NCBI GenBank assembly: GCA_003518745.1
Contig: DOYB01000145.1
Coordinates: 1 to 12,886 of the forward strand
DNA length: 12,886 bases
Direction: 5' to 3'
DNA from: Selenomonas sp.
GTDB lineage: Bacteria; Bacillota; Negativicutes; Selenomonadales; Selenomonadaceae
This document shows, piece by piece, positions 6,988 through 12,886 of this stretch; position 1 is the first letter of the stretch; the number at the start of each line of letters is the position of its first letter. The notes under the pieces are model-generated. The model was not told where the DNA came from. It searched no databases and saw only the letters and a program-made list of their open reading frames with translations. Made by a program: the position numbers and the translations under genes.

Positions 6988-7534
6988 CCTGATTTACTCC
7001 CTTCACGATATGAGCATTTCCCTGTATCTTCAAATGCCCGACACCCTTACGTGCCTCAATACGGTCCCCTTCTGCCAATATATCGTCCTTCGTAACCTTC
7101 ACATTACCTTCAGCTACAATGAGTTCCTCTCCTGCCACCCAGTCAAGCTTATCACATACCAGCTTGGCACCATCCTTTGAAGTCACGGTTACCTCGTCCT
7201 GTATGTGCACATTCTTCGTTGCCTGGTTATAGACGCCGCTTTTTGCACGAAGCTCTATTGTATTGCCGTCTGCCTGAAAGTAATGTCCCACAGGATTGAC
7301 AAGCTCAACATCCTGGGTTGTGGTGTGAACATTCATCTTATCGGCCGTTAGATCCCAGATCTTGACACCGTCACGGTCCTCACTGAGAACATTCCCCTCA
7401 TAGGTCATGACTTTGGGAGCTTCCACCTTGTCTATGGCCTCAGGAGCATCAGGCGTATTGCGCACCACCCATACCACGAGACAGAAAAAAAGCAGCGCAA
7501 TGGTGCCCAGAAAAATCTTCCAGCCTTTGCTCAT
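6959..7534 (-). CDS. lptC: LptC, membrane-anchored LPS transfer protein (191 aa)
   Basis: A single N-terminal membrane anchor (about residues 5-25, WKIFLGTIALLFFCLVVWVV) is followed by a periplasmic OstA-like beta domain. The domain contains YEGNVLSEDRDGVKIWDLTA, a typical LptC opening, then units such as AKSGVYN, IQDEVTVTSKDG, AEGNVKVTKDD and IQGNAHIVKG. In the known pathway LptC receives LPS from LptBFG and hands it to LptA. The length of 191 residues matches E. coli LptC. Its ATG overlaps the stop of the acyltransferase gene by 4 bp (ATGA) and its 3' end overlaps lptA by 29 bp, so translation of the three genes is probably coupled. The hydrophilic Lys/Gln/Asp-rich tail after about residue 180 carries no motif and overlaps the lptA signal-peptide coding region. 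Confidence 0.93.
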   Translation of the reverse strand: MSKGWKIFLGTIALLFFCLVVWVVRNTPDAPEAIDKVEAPKVMTYEGNVLSEDRDGVKIWDLTADKMNVHTTTQDVELVNPVGHYFQADGNTIELRAKSGVYNQATKNVHIQDEVTVTSKDGAKLVCDKLDWVAGEELIVAEGNVKVTKDDILAEGDRIEARKGVGHLKIQGNAHIVKGVNQDEKQDGQKK

Positions 7535-8445
7535 GAGTCCTCCCCCCGCGCCTTGACAGTATGGTGCTTATTCTTTTTCTGCTGCTCAGGCGCAGTATTC
7601 CATCGTTTCTGGAACCATATCCACTGAGTGGGATTTTCTCGTATGACACGCTCCAGTATCTGTGTCATCCTTATGGTAAAATTCAGCAAATCCCTGTCGG
7701 TGTCCCCTGTATCCTCATAGCGCAGCGGCTCCTCGATAATCACCCTATGACGGCCGTCAGGCTTCCTCAGTATAAATGCCGGCAGCACAGGAGACTGGAA
7801 TTTTCTGGAGAAAACCGCCGGTCCCATAGGAGTGGAGGCCTTTTTACCCAAAAAGTCTATGAATGCGCCCCCGGGGCCCGCGTCCTGATCTGCCAGAAAG
7901 CCAAGTATCTTACCCTTTTTCAAGGCTCGTCCCGCAGCCAGAAGCTCACTTGTGCCACGACTGAAAATCTCCACGTGGATTGTTGCCCTCAGGTCGTCTA
8001 ATACCCTTGAATATTCCTGATTTGGCTGAGTCTTGGCAATTGCCGTCACCGGCATCCCGTTCAAGGTAAAGGCCGCGGAAAGCCATTCCCATGTTCCCAC
8101 ATGACCTGTCAGCACCACGACTCCATGCCCCTCAGCCAGAGCCTTCTCCATGCGTTCCAGATGATCTATCTCTATGTACTTATGAAAATTCTGCTCATTG
8201 AGGTTGGGCATATACAGGATATCCAGAACATTTCTAGCCAGATTCACAAAGGACTCCCTGACAAGCTGCTTTGCCCTGTCCTCCGATATCCCCAATGCAG
8301 GCATCATCTGAGCCACAGCCCTGTTCCGTTCCTTCTTTATCAATATGTAATAAAGATTTCCCAACACCCTGCCGATGAATAGCACCAAATCATAGGGCAA
8401 GCATCGTATACACCGGCTCAAGAGCATCAAGCTATTATAAAGCAT
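7531..8445 (-). CDS. lpxL: Lipid A late acyltransferase (LpxL/HtrB-MsbB family)
   Basis: This family transfers secondary acyl chains from acyl-ACP to Kdo-lipid A at the inner membrane. The catalytic HX4E motif is present as HVGTWE (His115, Glu120) in the block VVVLTGHVGTWEW. Further family blocks are FLADQDAGPGGAFIDFLGK (183-201), the Pro-Met-Gly-Pro-Ala stretch that follows, and NPTQWIWFQKRW (271-282) near the C-terminus. A hydrophobic N-terminal segment (about 15-37) can act as the membrane anchor. The length of 304 residues matches E. coli LpxL (about 306). Sequence does not tell which acyl position it modifies, so lpxL is a family-level label. GGGGG about 5 bases before the ATG supports the start. 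The gene sits between kdsC and lptC, 11 bp after the former and overlapping the latter by 4 bp. Confidence 0.92.
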   Translation of the reverse strand: MLYNSLMLLSRCIRCLPYDLVLFIGRVLGNLYYILIKKERNRAVAQMMPALGISEDRAKQLVRESFVNLARNVLDILYMPNLNEQNFHKYIEIDHLERMEKALAEGHGVVVLTGHVGTWEWLSAAFTLNGMPVTAIAKTQPNQEYSRVLDDLRATIHVEIFSRGTSELLAAGRALKKGKILGFLADQDAGPGGAFIDFLGKKASTPMGPAVFSRKFQSPVLPAFILRKPDGRHRVIIEEPLRYEDTGDTDRDLLNFTIRMTQILERVIRENPTQWIWFQKRWNTAPEQQKKNKHHTVKARGEDS

Positions 8446-8456
8446 GTAATCCCCCG

Positions 8457-9023
8457 TTATTGCGCAATTCCCGAAGAGCTGGTATCTTCAGCGGAAAGAT
8501 ATCCTTCCAGGATCTTCTCCCAAAGCCCCTTCGCCTTCAGGATAAATTCCAAAATCTCACGCACCGCGCCGCGGCCTCCCGGCAAGCCGGAAACCATCAC
8601 GGACCGTCCCCTTACCTCAGGAACCGCGTCAGCCACAGCCGCGGGAAAACCTACTTGAAGCATGATGGGTAGATCTATAAGGTCATCTCCTATATAGGCT
8701 ATTTCCTCATCCTTTAAACCGAATTTCTCCTTCAGCTCAAGATATGCCCCACGCTTGTTCAAGTATCCCTGCCAAACCGCGGAAATATGCAGCTCCTCCG
8801 CACGCTTTGCCGTACACTCAGAGGTTCTTCCGGTAATTATGGCAGTCAGAAGACCGGCTCTCTGGGCCAGAGTAATGCCCAAACCGTCCCTGCAGAAAAA
8901 GGGCTTATACAACTCTCCTTCTCTGCCTGTATATATACCGCCGTCGGTCATTACTCCGTCCACATCAAAAATAACCATTTTCACCGGTTTGGCCCGTTCA
9001 ATGGCATCAGTTGCCAATTCCAT
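8457..9023 (-). CDS. kdsC: KdsC, Kdo-8-phosphate phosphatase
   Basis: This HAD-superfamily phosphatase hydrolyses Kdo 8-phosphate to Kdo, the third step of the Kdo pathway. The motifs are FDVDGVMTDGGIY (19-31; nucleophile Asp20, acid/base Asp22), ITGRTS (63-68, motif II Thr), Lys90 after QGYLN (motif III) and YIGDDLIDLP (110-119, motif IV). There is no cap domain, as is usual for the family, which works as a tetramer; GLPGGRGAVREILEF (147-161) is the typical C-terminal segment. A final hydrophilic tail of about 18 residues lies beyond the conserved core. The total of 188 residues matches E. coli KdsC. The start has GGGAG about 9 bases upstream. The gene follows kdsD by 1 bp, as in E. coli. 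Confidence 0.96.
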   Translation of the reverse strand: MELATDAIERAKPVKMVIFDVDGVMTDGGIYTGREGELYKPFFCRDGLGITLAQRAGLLTAIITGRTSECTAKRAEELHISAVWQGYLNKRGAYLELKEKFGLKDEEIAYIGDDLIDLPIMLQVGFPAAVADAVPEVRGRSVMVSGLPGGRGAVREILEFILKAKGLWEKILEGYLSAEDTSSSGIAQ

Positions 9024-9024
9024 C

Positions 9025-9993
9025 TCAAACCACTCCCTGCCGTAGCAAATCTGTCAAATGCACCATGCCCACCGGATTCCTGTCATCATCTACTACGGGC
9101 AAAACCGTAACCGGACGCGGCTTATGTTTTTCCATAACGGAAAGAGCCGCCGCTGCCAGCTTATCCTTGGAAATGACGAGAGGATCTGACGTCATGATAT
9201 GCTCCACCGACTCATCCAGGAACTTATAGTCCTTATGAAGGGCACGTCGGATTATTCCATCAGTAACGAGTCCCACCAGTTTTCCATCCCCGTCCACTAT
9301 AGATACCGCGCCAAGTCCCTTGTCCGTCATAACAAACAAAGCGTCCTTCACGGTCTTATCCGACTGCACTATAGGATTGTCTTCCCCACGGTGCATAACA
9401 TTCTCCACCGTAAGCAGCAATTTCCTGCCAAGAGCTCCACCGGGATGGAACATCGCAAAATCCTGAGACGTAAAATTCCTGGCTGCCATGAGTGACATGG
9501 CAATGGCATCTCCCATAGCCAGTGTCGCCGTAGTGCTTGCCGTGGGCGCAAGCCCCAGCGGACATGCCTCCCGCTCTACGCCAATATCTATAAAGTAATC
9601 ACAGTTCTTCCCCAAGGCTGACTGTCTTTTTCCGGACATGGCGATAATCGTGGCACCAATGCGCCGGATTACCGGAAGTATGTTCACTATCTCAGAAGAT
9701 TCCCCGCTGTTGGAAATGGCAATCACCACGTCATTCTCCGTGACCATTCCCAAATCTCCGTGAAAGGCCTCTCCGGGATGCATGAAAAACGCGGGGGTTC
9801 CGGTGCTTGCCAGCGTGGCGGCAATCTTCCTGCCAACATGGCCTGATTTTCCCATACCCGTAACAACTACACGGGCCGTACAGTTCAAAATGCGTTGAAT
9901 CGCGCCTTCAAACTCGTCATCTATACGAAGTACCAGCTTTTCAACAGCCTCCGCTTCGATTTTTAAGGTTTCAACTGCCTTTTCCCTGATCAT
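9025..9993 (-). CDS. kdsD: KdsD, arabinose-5-phosphate isomerase
   Basis: This enzyme interconverts ribulose 5-phosphate and arabinose 5-phosphate, the first step of Kdo synthesis. An N-terminal SIS domain (about 38-185) holds GMGKSGHVGRKIAATL (46-61), FMHPGEAFHGDLGM (70-83), ISNSGES (93-99) and PLGLAPTASTTATLAMGDA (145-163). FAMFHPGGALGRKLL (179-193) joins it to two CBS domains (about 195-255 and 262-322). The length of 322 residues equals typical KdsD (about 328). The GutQ and KpsF paralogues share the architecture; the position between kdsA and kdsC makes KdsD the natural reading. The ATG at 9993 has a near-perfect AAGGAG 6 bases upstream, one of the strongest binding sites in the window. 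Confidence 0.96.
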   Translation of the reverse strand: MIREKAVETLKIEAEAVEKLVLRIDDEFEGAIQRILNCTARVVVTGMGKSGHVGRKIAATLASTGTPAFFMHPGEAFHGDLGMVTENDVVIAISNSGESSEIVNILPVIRRIGATIIAMSGKRQSALGKNCDYFIDIGVEREACPLGLAPTASTTATLAMGDAIAMSLMAARNFTSQDFAMFHPGGALGRKLLLTVENVMHRGEDNPIVQSDKTVKDALFVMTDKGLGAVSIVDGDGKLVGLVTDGIIRRALHKDYKFLDESVEHIMTSDPLVISKDKLAAAALSVMEKHKPRPVTVLPVVDDDRNPVGMVHLTDLLRQGVV

Positions 9994-10019
9994 GATTTCT
10001 CCTTGAACAGAATGTTATA

Positions 10020-10844
10020 TCACACACGCTTGCTCACTATATCATGGATGGCCAGCGCATCCTTCAAAAGGGCCTCCAGTTTGTCAAGATACACCATATT
10101 GGGGCCATCGCTAAGCGCTTCCTCAGGATTGTCATGAACCTCCAGGAACAGTCCATCCACCCCTGCCCCCACTGCGGCGCGAACCAGATACTCCACGAAC
10201 TCTCTCTTTCCGGAGGAGCTTGTTCCGGCACCACCGGGAATCTGGACACTGTGTGTTCCATCGAAAATCACCGGATAACCAAAGGACCTCATGATTGGAA
10301 AACTTCTCATATCCACCACAAGGTTGTTGTATCCGAAGGATGCTCCCCTCTCCGTCAGCAGAATCCTGTTGGAGCCGCTTTCATGGAGTTTGTCCACCAC
10401 GTTTCTCATATCATTTGGTGAAAGGAACTGCCCTTTCTTCACATTCACGACACAGCCTGTTTCAGCCGCCGCATGGAGCAGGTCCGTCTGACGGCTCAGA
10501 AACGCCGGAATCTGCAGAATATCTGCCACCTCTGAGACGGGTTTCGCCTGATAACTCTCATGAATATCCGTAACAATCGGAACCTGCAGCTCCTCCTTGA
10601 TATGCTTCAGCATCTCCAGCCCCTTTTCCATGCCCGGGCCACGGAAGCTATGATATGAAGAACGATTAGCCTTATCAAATGATGCCTTGAAAACATACGG
10701 TATACCCAACCGCTGTGCAATATCCTTGATTGTACGGCCTATCAGCAGACAGCGATCCATGCTTTCAAGCACACATGGCCCCGCCATAAGCGCCAGGGGC
10801 TCTCCTCCACCTATCTGAAAATTTCCCACCTGTACCTTATTCAT
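10020..10844 (-). CDS. kdsA: KdsA, Kdo-8-phosphate synthase, metal-dependent class
   Basis: The enzyme condenses arabinose 5-phosphate with phosphoenolpyruvate to give Kdo 8-phosphate in the cytosol. Family blocks include GIPYVFKASFDKANRSS (47-63), QIPAFLSRQTDLL (111-123), NVKKGQFLSP (134-143) and GYNNLVVDMRSFPIM (171-185). The active site is of the metal-dependent type: Cys24 in AGPCVLES, where E. coli KdsA has Asn, together with His198, Glu235 and Asp246. The spacings between these (174, 37, 11) equal those of the Aquifex aeolicus metal ligands Cys11, His185, Glu222 and Asp233 as I recall them. The length of 274 residues is normal. AAGGGG lies about 8 bases before the ATG. The gene lies 26 bp before kdsD and about 40 bp after kdsB. 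Confidence 0.97.
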   Translation of the reverse strand: MNKVQVGNFQIGGGEPLALMAGPCVLESMDRCLLIGRTIKDIAQRLGIPYVFKASFDKANRSSYHSFRGPGMEKGLEMLKHIKEELQVPIVTDIHESYQAKPVSEVADILQIPAFLSRQTDLLHAAAETGCVVNVKKGQFLSPNDMRNVVDKLHESGSNRILLTERGASFGYNNLVVDMRSFPIMRSFGYPVIFDGTHSVQIPGGAGTSSSGKREFVEYLVRAAVGAGVDGLFLEVHDNPEEALSDGPNMVYLDKLEALLKDALAIHDIVSKRV

Positions 10845-10884
10845 GCTGCTGCCCCTTTCCCTAAATCAAGTATCTTTAAGCGTT

Positions 10885-11622
10885 TCATGAATGTGCTTCT
10901 TCGCTGTAAATCTGATTGACCAGCGCGAGATCTTCTTCTGTATCTACTCCCACAAAACGACAGTCGGTCTTTAATACCTTTATCCGATAGCCATTCTCCA
11001 GTGCCCTCAGCTGTTCAAGGGATTCTGCCTGCTCCAAGGGAGTAGGCGACAGCTTAGCATAGCGCAGCAGGAACTCCCTGCGGTATGCGTATATACCTAT
11101 ATGCTTGAATACCGGAGCCTTTCCCGAGTTTCTCGGATATGGAATAAGGGATCTTGAAAAGTATAGGGCATAACCTTTCTTGTCGGTTATAACCTTTACA
11201 TTATTGGGATTCCTTGCTTCCTCCTCGTCCTTCAGCTCGGTCATGACTGTAGCCATCATCAGCTCGGGCGCATCCTCGAAAAGTCCCGCCAGCTCATCTA
11301 TCAGCGCCGGTTCAATGAGGGGCTCATCCCCCTGTACATTGATAATGACATCCATATCTTCGTAAGCAGCCGCGACCTCTGCCAAACGGTCCGTCCCTGT
11401 GGGATGATCCCTCGATGTCATCATGGCATCTCCGCCACGATTCTTGACAGCATCATATATACGCTGGTCATCGGTCGCCACCAGCGCCTTTTCAATTTTC
11501 TCAGCCTGAACGGCCCTCTCGTAAACACGGCAGATCATCGGTTTCCCCGCAATATCCCTAAGGGGCTTTCCGGGGAGTCTGGTTGACGCGTAACGTGCCG
11601 GAATGACGCAAAGAACTCTCAT
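10885..11622 (-). CDS. kdsB: KdsB, CMP-Kdo synthetase
   Basis: This cytidylyltransferase activates Kdo with CTP to CMP-Kdo, the donor for the Kdo transferase. It opens with VIPARYASTRLPGKPL (nucleotide-binding loop), then VATDDQRIYD, the family's HPTGTDRLAE, NVQGDEPLI with the metal-binding Asp, FKHIGIYAYRREFLLRY, LEQAESLEQLRALENG and GVDTEEDL. The length is 245 residues (248 with the longer start), as expected. Two starts are possible. The ATG at 11631 overlaps the lpxK stop by 4 bp (ATGA). The ATG at 11622 has AAGGA 8 bases upstream and begins MRVLCVIPARY, matching the usual KdsB N-terminus, so I prefer it. The gene directly follows lpxK and precedes kdsA. Confidence 0.96.
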   Translation of the reverse strand: MRVLCVIPARYASTRLPGKPLRDIAGKPMICRVYERAVQAEKIEKALVATDDQRIYDAVKNRGGDAMMTSRDHPTGTDRLAEVAAAYEDMDVIINVQGDEPLIEPALIDELAGLFEDAPELMMATVMTELKDEEEARNPNNVKVITDKKGYALYFSRSLIPYPRNSGKAPVFKHIGIYAYRREFLLRYAKLSPTPLEQAESLEQLRALENGYRIKVLKTDCRFVGVDTEEDLALVNQIYSEEAHS

Positions 11623-11627
11623 GGAAC

Positions 11628-12886
11628 TCATCCTTTCTGCCCCACTTTCTCCTGTATACGAAGGCGAAGCTCATCCCTGAATTCATCCGCTCCCTGTTGG
11701 AAGGTAACCTCAACACATATTACATAAATCGGAATCTTCCATGCCTCCTTGGCCACCTCCGCGGGAATCTTAACCGCATCCTTCTCCGTTATCACTATGG
11801 ATTCGGCACCTTGGACCTCCGCCTGCTGGAGAACATCCTGCATTTCCCTGATAGTATAATCATGATGATCAGGATAACGCAGGCTCTCTATGATAACTGC
11901 CCCCAAATCGCTTAGGGTCTGCTCAAACGAAGCGGGATTTCCGATAGCGGACACCGCCACAACGTGCTTACCTTGAATCTCCTCAACGGGAACCCCTGCG
12001 CACGCGATATTTACATACCAATCCGAAAGGAGAATAAAACAACGGGGCTGATGTATGCTTTCGACTATCTTTGCCTTTTCATTATAGCGATGTACCGTGT
12101 CCCGTATATATTCTCTTGACCCCTCTGCCGCCTGATCCACCTTTGTCATGAGACAGACGTCAGCACGGCTGATATGGGACATCGATTCCCTCAGGGTACC
12201 TCTGGGAAGCAGATACCCATTACCAAAGACATTAACCGCGTCTACCAGCAGTATATCAAGATCCCTGTTGAGCTGCCAATGCTGGTAGCCATCATCCAAT
12301 ATTGCCACCTCCGCGCCGAAATGCTCCATGGCATACCGACCGGTTACAGCACGTTCCGCGCCTATAAGCACAGGGACATTAGGCAGATGCTTTGCCAGCA
12401 TGTAGGCTTCATCGCCGGCCTCCGCCGCATCCATGTGCAGCTTCTCCCCATCGGAAACGATACCAACATCACCGTGCCACTTCGCCCGGTAACCTCGATT
12501 CAGGATAACAACCCGATACCCCATATCGCGGATTTCCCTAGCCAAACGCTGGGCTGTCGGAGTTTTGCCCGTTCCGCCTACGGTGATATTGCCAAGACTT
12601 ATGACATAGCAGCCGAGGCTCTCCCTCTTGAGCAGTCCGGTCTTATAGCCAATAAGCTTGAGATTTACAAGATTCGCATAGACCAGCGAGAAAATATACA
12701 GCACTGCCATAATGATATTCAGACATACGCCCTTGACCTCTTTGCTATGAACCAGGTGGATGAAATATGTCTGAAGGTTCTCCACCTTCTCAGTTGTACG
12801 AATCCTATGGGCATTTTCCCTTGCCTCATATTCTGTCAGCATTTCCCTGAGAAGTATTGCCGATTTTCTGGAGGCTCCCTTATTCT
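11628..12886 (-). CDS. lpxK: LpxK, lipid A 4'-kinase, probably fused C-terminally to WaaA; 5' end outside window
   Basis: The LpxK part phosphorylates the 4'-position of the tetraacyldisaccharide lipid A precursor at the inner membrane. Counting from Met at 12842, a membrane anchor lies at about 42-64, Walker A SLGNITVGGTGKTP at 82-95, then NRGYRAKWHGDVG, AEAGDEAYMLA, AILDDGYQHWQLNRDLDI, LLPRGTLRE and ITEKDAVK. All are classic LpxK blocks and the domain is intact to its stop. The frame has no stop between 12842 and the window edge. It encodes NKGASRKSAILLRE just before that Met, and the Met has no properly spaced ribosome binding site. LpxK normally begins about 30-50 residues before Walker A; here there are at least 97. 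The extra stretch resembles the N-x-G-A end of WaaA/KdtA, which suggests a WaaA-LpxK fusion. The LpxK assignment is firm; the fusion is inference. Confidence 0.93.
   Translation of the reverse strand, partial: NKGASRKSAILLREMLTEYEARENAHRIRTTEKVENLQTYFIHLVHSKEVKGVCLNIIMAVLYIFSLVYANLVNLKLIGYKTGLLKRESLGCYVISLGNITVGGTGKTPTAQRLAREIRDMGYRVVILNRGYRAKWHGDVGIVSDGEKLHMDAAEAGDEAYMLAKHLPNVPVLIGAERAVTGRYAMEHFGAEVAILDDGYQHWQLNRDLDILLVDAVNVFGNGYLLPRGTLRESMSHISRADVCLMTKVDQAAEGSREYIRDTVHRYNEKAKIVESIHQPRCFILLSDWYVNIACAGVPVEEIQGKHVVAVSAIGNPASFEQTLSDLGAVIIESLRYPDHHDYTIREMQDVLQQAEVQGAESIVITEKDAVKIPAEVAKEAWKIPIYVICVEVTFQQGADEFRDELRLRIQEKVGQKG
11631..11635 (-). promoter_or_regulatory. Ribosome binding site favouring the inner kdsB start
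   Basis: AAGGA on the minus strand lies immediately before the lpxK stop codon and 8 bases before the ATG at 11622. It touches the alternative ATG at 11631 directly and so could not serve that start. Confidence 0.5.

Noticed and set aside
12800..12842. ATG at 12842 as the true start of a stand-alone LpxK
   Set aside because: The frame remains open upstream, the only purine-rich stretch (AGGGA) is too close to the ATG, and the N-terminal extension is far longer than in LpxK.

Overview
The window looks like chromosome of a diderm Firmicute, most likely a Negativicute of the Selenomonas type. It carries a complete Gram-negative-style set of Kdo and LPS-export genes. The gene starts have strong GGGAGG or AAGGAG ribosome binding sites and the operon order is compact. 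The family-level assignment is inference from gene content; no rRNA or taxonomic marker is present. All recognisable genes lie on the minus strand, so the window reads from right to left.

Right and centre (about 12886 down to 4416) is one tightly packed LPS operon. It runs: a protein ending in LpxK (lipid A 4'-kinase), probably fused to the C-terminus of the Kdo transferase WaaA; then kdsB, kdsA, kdsD, kdsC (all four Kdo / CMP-Kdo biosynthesis steps); an LpxL-type lipid A acyltransferase; and lptC, lptA, lptB and one LptF/LptG-type permease (transport of finished LPS from the inner membrane). Gaps run from a 29-bp overlap to about 40 bp. The order kdsD-kdsC-lptC-lptA-lptB matches the E. coli order, with the acyltransferase inserted between kdsC and lptC. 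The genes therefore make Kdo, attach it to lipid A (if the fusion is real), finish acylation and export the product.

Middle (4415 to 2681): after a strong 25-bp palindrome without a U-tract come a DUF3084 membrane coiled-coil protein and, 1 bp further, a divergent YqgF/RuvC-fold nuclease-like protein. A strand-specific intrinsic terminator at 2681-2725 closes this transcription unit.

Left (2650 to 1): an AT-rich stretch with a TATAAT-like box precedes a 488-residue AAA15/ABC-type ATPase of unknown role. It is followed 23 bp later by the first 355 residues of a HlyB-type type I secretion ABC transporter with a catalytically dead C39-like domain, cut by the window edge. These two genes look like accessory content beside the conserved LPS operon.

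No RNA genes, CRISPR arrays, insertion sequences or phage genes were seen. Most of the window is well-understood biology. The parts that merit a second look are the ATPase-HlyB pair, the DUF3084-YqgF pair, the palindrome after lptF, and the probable WaaA-LpxK fusion.
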